A DNA stretch of 42,741 nucleotides from an uncultured Granulosicoccaceae bacterium. GTDB lineage: Bacteria; Pseudomonadota; Gammaproteobacteria; Granulosicoccales; Granulosicoccaceae. Positions 33,004 to 41,238 of this stretch are shown in pieces. The stretch covers positions 1-42,741 of the forward strand of contig CALHCI010000174.1 in the NCBI GenBank assembly GCA_937931165.1. Reading direction: 5' to 3'. Made by a program: the position numbers and the translations under genes. Each line of letters begins with the position of its first letter. The stretch's first letter is position 1. The notes below the pieces were generated by a model. It saw only the letters and a program-made list of their open reading frames with translations. It was not told the origin of the DNA and did not search any database.

Positions 33004-33963
33004 TTATGCGCGGCAGCTGGTCCACAGACATATGAGTTCAACTGCCATATGTGCACCCGCTATTGCGGTAATCGCCGCATGATCATAAGGAGGTGCGACC
33101 TCCACCACATCCATACCAACCATATTGAGTTTGCCACTCAGGGCTCTGAGTATATCCATCGCCTGTGCGCTGCTTAATCCGCCAGATACCGGTGTGCCCG
33201 TACCGGGTGCAAAGGCAGGGTCGAGGCAGTCGATGTCAAATGTCAGGTAGCAGGCGTTGTTGCCTATGATGTCTGCGATCTGGCTGGCGGTCTGTTGTGG
33301 GGTAGAGCGATGCACCATAGGTGCGTCGATGATATTAACGCCCATGGTGTCATCGTTCACTGTGCGAATACCTACCTGCACTGATTGTTCTGCAATCACA
33401 ACGCCATCGTTTATGGCATGGCGAAACATAGTGCCGTGATCAATACGGTCCGGAGACGTGTCTTCCCAGGTGTCTGAATGGGCGTCAAACTGCAGCAGCG
33501 ACAATGGTCCGTACTTTTCGGCATGCGCTTTGAGAATAGGGTACGTCACATAGTGGTCACCACCTATAGAGAGGGCTGCGGTACCGTTTTGTATGATACC
33601 ACTGATATGATCCTGTATTGTCTTTGGAACATCGTTTACCCGTGCGTGATCAAACTGGCAGTCACCGTAGTCAACAATACGTAGCTCATCGAACGGGTCA
33701 ATGGCCCAGCCATACGGTGCATCATGCGCCTGTAGTGTCGACTGTTCTCTTACAGCCCTGGGTCCAAGCCTGGTACCGGGCCTGTTGGTGGTGGCGCAGT
33801 CGAAAGGTATGCCGGTAATCGCAAGGTCAATTCCGTCAAGGTTTCTGCTAAACGGCCGCCGCATAAAGCTTGTACAACCGGCATAGGTAAGTTGCTGCAC
33901 ATAGCCTTTCTCTGTGGTCAGCATTGGTGCGGTATGTTGCGCGGCTGTTTTATCTTTGTACAT
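33004..33963 (-). CDS. speB: Agmatinase-type ureohydrolase (agmatinase or guanidino-acid hydrolase)
   Basis: 319 residues, usual for the arginase superfamily. Both manganese sites are complete: GGDH at 134-137, DAHSD at 160-164 and FDIDCLDP at 242-249. GTGTPVSGGL after the last motif is typical of agmatinase and guanidinobutyrase rather than arginase. Expected reaction: hydrolysis of agmatine (to putrescine) or of a guanidino acid, releasing urea. ATG 33963 is preferred over TTG 33975. It faces the TMADH-like gene with 20 bases between stops. With the Pot importer and amine oxidase it would feed a putrescine route; the precise substrate cannot be settled. Confidence 0.82.
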   Translation of the reverse strand: MYKDKTAAQHTAPMLTTEKGYVQQLTYAGCTSFMRRPFSRNLDGIDLAITGIPFDCATTNRPGTRLGPRAVREQSTLQAHDAPYGWAIDPFDELRIVDYGDCQFDHARVNDVPKTIQDHISGIIQNGTAALSIGGDHYVTYPILKAHAEKYGPLSLLQFDAHSDTWEDTSPDRIDHGTMFRHAINDGVVIAEQSVQVGIRTVNDDTMGVNIIDAPMVHRSTPQQTASQIADIIGNNACYLTFDIDCLDPAFAPGTGTPVSGGLSSAQAMDILRALSGKLNMVGMDVVEVAPPYDHAAITAIAGAHMAVELICLWTSCRA

Positions 33964-34082
33964 GGTGGTTACCAATTCGGCGATGCACCAATGATAAAAG
34001 ATTATAACGCTGACTGACAGGAGTGGTTATTAACCCGGCCGGGTCTGAAACATTGAAAATACTGAGTCCTGAGCCGTACAGG

Positions 34083-34946
34083 TTAAGTGTTTACTGCGTT
34101 TCGATTGATTTTACGTTGATGGGCGTCCGTGGGTTGTTCCATATCCTCAGTCATGCACCAGTCGAGTTGTCTGACTTTGAGCTTCCTGTACCATACCCAG
34201 AAATTAAATAGTCTCTCAGACAGGAATGCACAGTATCGATTTTGGTAAATATCACCAAAATCTCTATTTGCAGAGGCTAGTGTCAGCAGGATTTCAAACT
34301 GAAACGCACAGTACTCGGCAAAAATCTCCCAGTGCGTGTAGAAGAGATTATTCCAGTGAGCGTGCGGGTGTTCGGTAAAATAAGTGAGTGCTTGTTTGCC
34401 CATGTCATCATCGATTCGTGCGATAGCTGCAAGCATTGCATAGAATGGCTCAATCGGGTGAGCTCTTCCGTACTGGCGAATGAGCCCGCCTTCCATGACA
34501 CGGTTTTGTTTTGGAAGAAGGATGTCATAGCCGGCAAGCGCGTTGGTCATTTCAGCGCTGTAGTCAATCTGTGATAACTGACTGGCAATGGATTGCTGAT
34601 CGCTCATATAACCAGTGGCGTAGTTTCCTGCACCAAGTGGTGGCCGGTCTTTATACGGCTGGCAAGCGTTTCCACGAAGCCAGTCCGTCAGACTTTCCGG
34701 CAACAAAAATCTCCGATAATGACAAAACCCCAGCGACTCTGTCCGCCGGTTTTTCCAAATCCAGTAGTGACCGGTGAGCTCTGAAAAAGTGGCGTTCAAA
34801 GCCGCGATATGGTCACCGGTGTTGTCCCGATGAGTGGCGAAAGTATCTGTTGCATCGCCAACCTGCAGAACCTCGATGCCTGTGTTGTCGAGCGTGATCG
34901 GGCGATGGCTGACACAATATACGGTTGACGTGATGTGGTCAGTCAC
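34083..34946 (-). CDS. DUF4422-domain protein (glycosyltransferase-like)
   Basis: 287 residues, soluble. The block GDHIAALNATFSELTGHYWIWKN followed by SLGFCHYRRFL (about residues 44-81) is the hallmark of DUF4422 proteins, which often sit in capsule or LPS clusters and are thought to be glycosyltransferases or a sugar-modifying relative. Here there is no polysaccharide cluster around it, so the target is unknown. The later region, AHPHAHWNNLFYTHWEIFAEYCAFQFEIL, is also typical. GTG 34946 is the only suitable start. Isolated between the SpeB-like gene and a divergent exported protein. Confidence 0.72.
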   Translation of the reverse strand: MTDHITSTVYCVSHRPITLDNTGIEVLQVGDATDTFATHRDNTGDHIAALNATFSELTGHYWIWKNRRTESLGFCHYRRFLLPESLTDWLRGNACQPYKDRPPLGAGNYATGYMSDQQSIASQLSQIDYSAEMTNALAGYDILLPKQNRVMEGGLIRQYGRAHPIEPFYAMLAAIARIDDDMGKQALTYFTEHPHAHWNNLFYTHWEIFAEYCAFQFEILLTLASANRDFGDIYQNRYCAFLSERLFNFWVWYRKLKVRQLDWCMTEDMEQPTDAHQRKINRNAVNT

Positions 34947-35151
34947 AGTTATTTAACAGATTGCTTTGGCAAACAACGACAGTACCGTTGTGGGAATAGT
35001 GTTGAGGCCGCGTCGTGTGAGGGTCGGGCGCCATTGATTTGACGAGTGTTAGTCAGCATCCGCAGACACAATCGAAAACCGCGCCACTTGTAATATGGTG
35101 GTTCTGATATGCTTTTTTTAACGGCGATTGGTTTTCTTATTCGTACAGAAC

Positions 35152-35181
35152 ACCGGCAGAAACAAAAACGCCGGTTATAAT
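35152..35181 (+). promoter_or_regulatory. Promoter region with inverted repeat ahead of the small Ig-like gene
   Basis: A perfect -10 box TATAAT (35176-35181) is immediately preceded by ACCGGC/GCCGGT (35152-35157, 35170-35175), which occupies the -35 position. No good -35 box is seen, suggesting an activator-dependent or repressed promoter. The other 200 bases of this gap hold nothing I can name. Confidence 0.4.
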
Positions 35182-35207
35182 CGATGGAAGTCAACAGGTG
35201 ACAATAT

Positions 35208-35633
35208 ATGCAATATAAAGGATTAGCGGTAAAGGCAGCTCTGGGTGTCATTTTAGGAACAGCATTGATCGCGAGTTACGGATGCGAGAGTGCTATAGAC
35301 TGCCTGGACAATGACGGGCCCGAGTTTGTGACCGGTGCGATTTCCGATCCGGTATTAAACCAGGTGTACGCGCAAACGATCACTGTGCAAATTAACAACG
35401 AACCTCGTGATGACAATTTTCGCTATAACTTCAGTTTGTCAGGTGCGCTGCCGGAAGGCGTGTCTGCTGTTGCTAACGGTCGAAATTATATCTTCAATGG
35501 TACGCCCATTGAAGAAGGAACGTTCAGATTTACCGTGTTCGTTAATGTTGACGATAGTTTGGAGCCGGTTGAAAGCGGACTGTGCTATTACAATGCTTCG
35601 AAGAGTTACGAAATAACTGTGCAACCGTTATAA
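35208..35633 (+). CDS. Small exported protein with one Ig-like (He_PIG) domain
   Basis: 141 residues. A hydrophobic signal segment (about 8-24) ends at SYGC, with Cys26 a possible but non-ideal lipidation site. The mature part has the putative Ig pattern: LPEGVSAVANGRNYIFNGTP-EEGTFRFTVFVNV (LP-x-G-x-GTP-x-G-F/Y-x-F-V), usually found as repeats in large surface proteins; here there is a single copy. Two further cysteine pairs (C32 and one near residue 125) may form a disulfide. Likely periplasmic or outer-membrane attached. No partner gene is evident. Confidence 0.55.
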   Translation: MQYKGLAVKAALGVILGTALIASYGCESAIDCLDNDGPEFVTGAISDPVLNQVYAQTITVQINNEPRDDNFRYNFSLSGALPEGVSAVANGRNYIFNGTPIEEGTFRFTVFVNVDDSLEPVESGLCYYNASKSYEITVQPL

Positions 35634-35662
35634 GTGATTCTGACAACACCGGCTTTCGGGTA

Positions 35663-37003
35663 CTATTCCGGTGCTTTGAAATGTTTCACCAGATCAACCC
35701 AGCAGTCCGCATAGTCTTCCTGCATGGGTGCCTGTTGTGCGGCATACCCGGTTAAGTGTTGCGGGAAGCGTGTTTCAAACATAAATGACATAGTGTTTGC
35801 GAGGTAGTGTGGTTCCATGGCCTCGTTTGAAGCACGTTCGAAGGCGTTTTTGTCCGGACCATGCGGCAGCATCATGTTGTGCAGAGAAATGCCTCCCGGT
35901 ATAAAGCCTTGTGGCTTGGCGTCGTAGATTCCGTGAATATTGCCCATAAGTTCAGACATAATATTTTTGTGATACCACGGAGGACGGAAAGTATTTTCTG
36001 CCACCATCCATCTGTCTCTGAATAGTACAAAATCTATATTTGCAGTGCCTTCAGTATGCGATGGCGCAGTGAGTACTGTAAATATAGATGGGTCCGGGTG
36101 GTCGAACAAAATTGCACCCACCGGACTAAAAGTGCGCAGATCATACTTACAAGGCGCGTAGTTGCCGTGCCATGCGACTACATCAAGTGGTGAATGATCT
36201 ATTTGGCATTGATGAAATTGACCGCACCATTTTACCGTCACCGTTGAGTTGGTATCACGGTCTTCAAAGGCGGCAACAGGGGTTTTAAAGTCACGCGGGT
36301 TTGCCAGACAGTTTGCGCCAATAGGCCCGCGATTTGGAAGATCAAATTTCTGGCCGTAGTTCTCACACACAAAACCCCTGGCAGGGCCTTCAGTGACTTC
36401 TACTCGATAAACCAAACCCCTTGGAATGATCGCAATCTCTTGTGGTTCGAGATCGATTAAACCAAGCTCGGTGTAAAAACGCAGGCGACCTTCCTGCGGA
36501 ACGATTAGCAGTTCGCTATCGGCACTGTAGAAGTAATCGTTTTGCATGGATGTGTTTGCAAGGTAGACATGCGAAGCCATGCCTTCCTGCAGGTTAACAT
36601 CGCCGGCAGTGCTTATGGTGTGCATACCGCTAATAAAAGTAAGTGCGTCACTACTGTGCGGGATGGGGTCCCAACGATACTGACCCAGAGATGTGATGTC
36701 TTCAATGATGTTTGGAGCGCTTTTCCAGTGTGGGATATTAATGCGTTGAAATCGTGCCACGTGTTTAACCGACGGGCGGATTCTGTAACACCAGGTTCGT
36801 TCGTTTTTACCACGAGGTGCGGTGAAAGGAGTACCGGAAAGTTGCTCAGCGTACAAGCCGTAGGCGCATTTTTGCGGACTATTGCGGCCCTGCGGTAATG
36901 CACCAGGGAGTGCCTCAGTTTCGAAATCATTGCCGAAACCCGGGCTGTAGCCCGTGTTTGCCGTTGACGGTGCGATGTTCATTCGATCGATTTCTGATGA
37001 CAT
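35663..37003 (-). CDS. hmgA: Homogentisate 1,2-dioxygenase
   Basis: 446 residues, full length. The N-terminal [23 protein letters not shown] is diagnostic. Iron ligands are in place by spacing to the human enzyme: His345, Glu351 (H-K-N-I-M-S-E) and His381 (HGPD). It opens the ring of homogentisate to maleylacetoacetate in tyrosine/phenylalanine breakdown. The isomerase and fumarylacetoacetase genes that usually accompany it are not in the window. ATG 37003 begins ten or so residues before conserved sequence. Divergent from a MarR-family gene; a palindrome lies over the upstream side of its promoter. Confidence 0.93.
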   Translation of the reverse strand: MSSEIDRMNIAPSTANTGYSPGFGNDFETEALPGALPQGRNSPQKCAYGLYAEQLSGTPFTAPRGKNERTWCYRIRPSVKHVARFQRINIPHWKSAPNIIEDITSLGQYRWDPIPHSSDALTFISGMHTISTAGDVNLQEGMASHVYLANTSMQNDYFYSADSELLIVPQEGRLRFYTELGLIDLEPQEIAIIPRGLVYRVEVTEGPARGFVCENYGQKFDLPNRGPIGANCLANPRDFKTPVAAFEDRDTNSTVTVKWCGQFHQCQIDHSPLDVVAWHGNYAPCKYDLRTFSPVGAILFDHPDPSIFTVLTAPSHTEGTANIDFVLFRDRWMVAENTFRPPWYHKNIMSELMGNIHGIYDAKPQGFIPGGISLHNMMLPHGPDKNAFERASNEAMEPHYLANTMSFMFETRFPQHLTGYAAQQAPMQEDYADCWVDLVKHFKAPE

Positions 37004-37045
37004 ACGGTGTCTGGTCCCGCAAGTGTTTTGTTTAGCGCTGCTTTT

Positions 37046-37078
37046 ATTATAGAGCTACAATAGTTACAAATGAAACTA
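37046..37078. promoter_or_regulatory. hmgA promoter with overlapping MarR-type operator
   Basis: On the minus strand a perfect TATAAT (37051-37046) lies 18 bases after TTTCAT (37075-37070). The palindrome TAGTTACAAATGAAACTA (37061-37078, seven of nine base pairs) covers the -35 side and ends 11 bases before the MarR start, so one site could control both genes. Confidence 0.5.
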
Positions 37079-37089
37079 AATTGAGTCGA

Positions 37090-37569
37090 ATGCACCACCG
37101 TCAATCGAAACAGCGAACGAATACCAGCGCAGACAATTTTCAGCTGGAGCGCTTTCTCCCTTACCAGATTCGCTGTCTTTACACGGAGATTGCAGGTGCG
37201 GTGTCGGCTGCGTATGAAAAAAAACACGGCATTAGTCCGGTCGAGTGGCGTGTGCTTGCCACCATCGGTTCGCATGACAGCGTCACGTCTGCGTTTATTG
37301 CAGTTCATGCCAGTACTGACAAAGTGGCGGTGAGTCGAGCGCTGGTAAAGCTCAGGGAAAATGGCTGCGTGAAAGCCAGTGAGGAGCAATCGGATCGAAG
37401 GCAGAAGAACCTGTCACTAACCCCAAAAGGGCAGAAGATTTACCGCGAAATTGTGCCTGAGGTACTAAAAGTCGAACAATCACTACTCAGTGGCGTGAGT
37501 GTCGATGATCAGGAGGTGATGGTGCGGGTTATTGATCAGATAACGATTAATGCGGGAAAGGTGAAATAG
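37090..37569 (+). CDS. MarR-family transcriptional regulator
   Basis: 159 residues. Winged-helix core typical of MarR: GISPVEWRVLATIGSHDSVTSAFIAVHASTDKVAVSRALVKLRENGCV (recognition helix around TDKVAVSRALVKL), then the wing EEQSDRRQKNLSLTPKGQKI. Flanking helices at both ends form the dimer. It is divergent from hmgA with an 86-bp spacer carrying a good palindrome, so repression of hmgA, relieved by homogentisate or another aromatic acid, is likely. ATG 37090 is chosen over TTG 37081. A strong hairpin follows the gene. Confidence 0.8.
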   Translation: MHHRQSKQRTNTSADNFQLERFLPYQIRCLYTEIAGAVSAAYEKKHGISPVEWRVLATIGSHDSVTSAFIAVHASTDKVAVSRALVKLRENGCVKASEEQSDRRQKNLSLTPKGQKIYREIVPEVLKVEQSLLSGVSVDDQEVMVRVIDQITINAGKVK

Positions 37570-37639
37570 AAAGCTTAACCGGCTGCACAGCGTAGTGAGT
37601 AAGCGCTACGAACACAGCAGTCTTTACAGATTAGCCAGT

Positions 37640-37668
37640 TAGCCGGACTGTCGGTGACAGCCCGGCTA
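37640..37668. terminator. Strong hairpin between convergent marR-type and lipoprotein genes
   Basis: TAGCCGG pairs with CCGGCTA (37640-37646, 37662-37668), then one A-C mismatch, then CTGTC/GACAG (37648-37652, 37656-37660) with a three-base loop: 12 base pairs in all. No T run on either strand, so it would act as a weak bidirectional terminator or message end. Confidence 0.5.
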
Positions 37669-37691
37669 TCAGGGTTGTAAAAGTTAACCAG

Positions 37692-39086
37692 CTAGTTAAC
37701 TTCCAGCTGACACTCAACATAGGCCAGACCGTCGTTACTCCAGTAGCGCCATTCATTGTTGCTGACGCGTTGTGCATAACCGGGGTAGTCGTTGGTATAC
37801 CAGTCACGGTTGCTGATATCGCCATTACTCACACTCCAGCCACTTTCCTGCTCTGCATCTATCAGGTAGTCACCGTTAGGTAAGAACCGAAACTCATGGA
37901 TATCTGCAAAGTGATCAGGGGTGACATAGGCCACTGGTGCGTCGCTGCTGTATTGAGTGGTTATTCGACCGCAGTTGATGACCTGGTCGGTTATTTTATC
38001 TGCAGTGAAATTCAACTTCTGCAGAGTAATATCTCCGTATAACCAGCTCTGTGGGCCGTTTAGCGTACCTGAGCCAAACACATTGGTGTCGACAAAGTCA
38101 TTAGCGATACCGCTGCCGGTAGCAGAGTTACGACTTAACCGGTAGCTTGCTCGCTGACCATAAAGTGCCAGAAAGTAAGTGCCGCCGGCATCTGCATCGA
38201 TAACGATGTTGCTGGTCTCTCGAGCCACACGTGGTGCTGCGTGGGTATTCCATCTCGGATCAATAATGATGTATCGAGTGGCCGGGTTGGTATTGGTTTG
38301 TGTATCTGTATAGTCAAAGGATACTGACGCACTCTCGCCACTGCCGATTTGTATTGAATAGATATCGACGTTGTCCTGGCACAGTGAAGAATTGATCTGA
38401 CCACCGACAGGCAAGGCCAGCGCAGTGGACATTGAGTCGTTTTCTTCAAAGCCATCTTCTGCGCACACGGTTGTACCCTGCATGCTCACCTGAAAGGTGG
38501 TGCTGGCGTTGTTGCTGAAATCGCTTTCACTGATATAGCGATAGGCTTCACCATGGTTGTGATCTGCGGGAACGGTGTCAAATGCATACTGCCAGTTTGG
38601 ATTGACAATCAGCCGGGCAGAGTAACCACCAGAGGGCAGATCAATCGGCGCGCTGCGTGCAGTGAAAGAAGTACCTGAAGAATCAGCACCGTTGTCGCTT
38701 CGAATATCGAATAATGCAGTGCGAAATGCATCATCGAAGTTGCCATTGGCGCTTACCTCAAGAGCCACAGAGAGTTGCTCTAACGGCAGGTTTGAGCCAT
38801 TCGTGTCAGTCAAATTAAAGCGATAGCTTGCTGTGCCGGAAGACCCGAATGTACCGCTTGCAGTTACGTTGCTGATTGTCAGATCGTGTGTGGCTGTTGC
38901 ACTGGGTGTGCCTGCCATTGATACAGAGCCTGCCGTCTGCGAAACGGTTGCATCGTTTGCAAAGTTCGCCTGTGCTGACTGCGGCGATTGCATAGCGTCA
39001 TTGTTGTCACCCGAGCCACCGCATGCGGTGAGTATGGACAAAGTGATGACAGATGCCAGAGTACTGAGTTTACTATTCATGTGCAT
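37692..39086 (-). CDS. Large surface lipoprotein with PPC-like domain
   Basis: 464 residues. A lipoprotein signal ends in a classic lipobox ILTAC (Cys22), followed by Gly/Ser/Asp residues typical of outer-membrane sorting. Residues about 60-190 look like a beta-sandwich domain (TASYRFNLTDTNGSNLPLEQLSVALEVSANG). Then EENDSMSTALALPVGGQINSSLCQDNVDIYSIQIGSGESASV (about 215-257) matches the bacterial pre-peptidase C-terminal (PPC) pattern. The C-terminal 110 residues are rich in Trp/Tyr and unassigned. Start: ATG 39086 or 39080, both behind AGAGGTG; ATG 39098 overlaps that site. Function unknown. The upstream lipoprotein gene ends 13 bases before it, so they form a pair. Confidence 0.65.
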   Translation of the reverse strand: MHMNSKLSTLASVITLSILTACGGSGDNNDAMQSPQSAQANFANDATVSQTAGSVSMAGTPSATATHDLTISNVTASGTFGSSGTASYRFNLTDTNGSNLPLEQLSVALEVSANGNFDDAFRTALFDIRSDNGADSSGTSFTARSAPIDLPSGGYSARLIVNPNWQYAFDTVPADHNHGEAYRYISESDFSNNASTTFQVSMQGTTVCAEDGFEENDSMSTALALPVGGQINSSLCQDNVDIYSIQIGSGESASVSFDYTDTQTNTNPATRYIIIDPRWNTHAAPRVARETSNIVIDADAGGTYFLALYGQRASYRLSRNSATGSGIANDFVDTNVFGSGTLNGPQSWLYGDITLQKLNFTADKITDQVINCGRITTQYSSDAPVAYVTPDHFADIHEFRFLPNGDYLIDAEQESGWSVSNGDISNRDWYTNDYPGYAQRVSNNEWRYWSNDGLAYVECQLEVN

Positions 39087-39099
39087 TACACCTCTCATC

Positions 39100-40821
39100 T
39101 TAGTAGTTTATAAACCGGCCAAACTGGCCAAAACCTTCAACGTCAACACCGAGCGCTTCGAACTCGATAGACGCTGGAATAGCATCCGGGTTGTACCAGA
39201 GCTCGGCACCGAGATGAATGCCACCTATAACGTGGTTTTCGTCAGGGAAACGCGGGCCACGCTTTGCGGGATCGGGATGACTGTCGTTTTCTGTGCCATC
39301 GATTAATCGCCAGGACTCATAAGCTCTGGCAGCCGGTGTGTCAGATTCAAACGCGCCGGACAAAAACAAATCGCGAAACTCTGCGGTTCGCATCCAGTCT
39401 GCGATTTCGGTGTAGTTAATCGTAATACCGTTGCGAGCAGCGTTATCGTCAGTAGAAACAAGGCCTATGTACAAAAAGCAGTTGACGTTGGTGCCAAGCT
39501 GGCAAAGTGGTATATGACCATCTCTGGAGCCTTCGATTTTATAGTAGATATCGAATTCACCACCTTCCTGCAGTGTTACCGAACCGATTTTAAACCCGCC
39601 TGTCCACGATGATGCGCGTCCACTGGTTCGCGGGTAGTCAAACCAGATATTCAGGTTCCAGACTTCGGTGTAGTCCGAGCTGATACCGTTGATGGTGTTG
39701 AGGAGTTGAGACTCGTTACCAGGGACAATGTCTATGTCGGACACGTTGTGCCAGTAAGAGTCCATAAAGACATTGGCCAGACCGGTGTTGGCAGTGGAGC
39801 TGGTCAGGTCACCCTTAACCGAGACGCGGACGTCAAAGTCGAGATCACCGGCAAGTACTGGTAAACCGGTTTCATCTGCGACAGTTTCCATTTGATAGAC
39901 CGGTGAACCACCATGTCTTTGCACCGAAGGCAGGATGGTGCTGGCCTGACCGCACTCAACACCCCATGATTCATATCGACCTCCCATCGTGCCAACGACC
40001 ATTGCCGGAAACGCCCGCACAAAGGTATTGCGTTCGGTTGGTGAATCTTTTCTTGAGGTCAGGCGATATGAAAGCGTAAGCGGGCTGTCAGCTTGTGGTC
40101 GCGCACACGGACTGGGGTCGTTGCCGAGCAGTGCAGGGACATCCCATCGGACGAAATCCTGAACTCCGTCATAAAAGATCAGTTTCCAGTTGTTGGCGGC
40201 GTCGAGTTGGCGGCCGTCGTACACGTTGTTGGTGTATAGCGCATCATCAAGTTGAAACTTGCTGAACGGGTCGCTCTCACTGGGTGTTACCACAGGCGTA
40301 ATCTCACCGGCATAGCCAACTGGCGGTTCGATTTTCGCGGCAACAGGTTCGGTTACAGTGGGCGCGGGTGCGGTGACTACCTGAGTAGTTTCTTCCGGAG
40401 TCGTTACCACAGGAGTGGTTGGTTCCGGGGCGGTTTCCACAGAGTCAATGACTACCGGAGTGGTTTGCTCGGGAGTGGTTACCACCGGAGTAGCTACCTC
40501 CGAAGGATCAGGTTCGGGGGTACTGTCAACGGTCGCTACCGTTTCTATCTCAGTATCTTCCGTTGTCGTTTCCTGAACGATGTCGGTATCTGTGGCATCC
40601 GGCGCCTGGGCTTGCACCTCATCCGGCAAGCTGCTTTCTTCTGAGTTGCCCTCGGAGGCATTGCTTTCCGTGTTCAAAGGCAGCGCAGCACCCTGGGCAG
40701 GTTGCTCGGCCGACGCCCCGTTACCATCGGTATTGTACCATTCATCGTCATTGCCACCGCCGCATGCCGTAATCGACAGACTGGCAGCAAGAACTACCTG
40801 AGACATCAGGCTTTTTGACAT
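39100..40821 (-). CDS. Large surface lipoprotein with Pro/Thr/Glu linker and GH12-like C-terminal beta-sandwich
   Basis: 573 residues. Lipobox SITAC (Cys20) followed by GGGNDDE. Residues about 30-170 are an acidic, Pro/Thr-rich linker with TTPVV-type repeats. The C-terminal 370 residues are a compact Trp-rich domain that recalls glycoside hydrolase family 12: NVFMDSYWHNV, EVWNLNIWFDYP, FDIYYKIEG, and a closing HLGAELWYNP resembling the GH12 acid/base region. The position of the GH12 nucleophile Glu would be Asn here, so it may bind rather than cut polysaccharide. ATG 40821 is chosen because it gives a proper signal peptide; a further 40 residues upstream (from 40941) do not. The GH12 link is tentative. 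Confidence 0.6.
   Translation of the reverse strand: MSKSLMSQVVLAASLSITACGGGNDDEWYNTDGNGASAEQPAQGAALPLNTESNASEGNSEESSLPDEVQAQAPDATDTDIVQETTTEDTEIETVATVDSTPEPDPSEVATPVVTTPEQTTPVVIDSVETAPEPTTPVVTTPEETTQVVTAPAPTVTEPVAAKIEPPVGYAGEITPVVTPSESDPFSKFQLDDALYTNNVYDGRQLDAANNWKLIFYDGVQDFVRWDVPALLGNDPSPCARPQADSPLTLSYRLTSRKDSPTERNTFVRAFPAMVVGTMGGRYESWGVECGQASTILPSVQRHGGSPVYQMETVADETGLPVLAGDLDFDVRVSVKGDLTSSTANTGLANVFMDSYWHNVSDIDIVPGNESQLLNTINGISSDYTEVWNLNIWFDYPRTSGRASSWTGGFKIGSVTLQEGGEFDIYYKIEGSRDGHIPLCQLGTNVNCFLYIGLVSTDDNAARNGITINYTEIADWMRTAEFRDLFLSGAFESDTPAARAYESWRLIDGTENDSHPDPAKRGPRFPDENHVIGGIHLGAELWYNPDAIPASIEFEALGVDVEGFGQFGRFINY
40372..40494 (-). repeat. TTPVV-type linker repeat inside the lipoprotein gene
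   Basis: Residues about 110-150 of the lipoprotein repeat the theme V-TTPE-(E/Q)-TT-(P/Q)-VV with variation (four copies), giving a degenerate repeat of about 30-40 bases at DNA level. Such Pro/Thr linkers hold a domain away from the outer membrane; length can vary between strains by slippage. Confidence 0.6.
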
Positions 40822-41238
40822 TTTATTAATCACACTTCTTAACCTGCAATTCGTGAATTTCTGGTCAGTTACTTCGCGATTCCGTTGCGGAGTGGTGAAA
40901 GTTTCCGCAAAAGCGACGGTTGCCGCTTGAAACCCGAACACCCCATTGATTCGTAACGGCTACCAATGAGGAAACTTAGAAAACTAAGTGCTACAGATTG
41001 TTGCCGGCGGGTGCCGTTGGCGGATTTCGAGGTGTATCGCAAGGTTATTGGTGCTGTTTCCGTGGGTGTCGGGTGAAGGAGGATAATTTCCAGCTCGCCC
41101 GAATGGGGTAAAGATGTGAAGTAGTTGGCGCAGTGCGGCTCTAAAATAGTGTGTGTTGCGCTGGCAGCTAACTGTCCGGTGGACTGTGCGATACTTTCCG
41201 TTCAGAGGACACCAGACCTGCGTTAAACGGAAGCAATC
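40822..41238. other. 417-bp divergent spacer between lipoprotein and kinase genes
   Basis: No gene found. ACTTAG-AAAA-CTAAGT (40974-40989) is a perfect hairpin or operator. GTCC-GGT-GGAC (about 41177-41187) lies 52 bases before the kinase start. No promoter match is strong on either strand. Confidence 0.4.

Noticed and set aside
40822..40941. N-terminal extension of the PT-linker lipoprotein to ATG 40941
   Set aside because: It would put 40 residues before a perfect lipoprotein signal peptide; ATG 40821 gives the expected signal directly.
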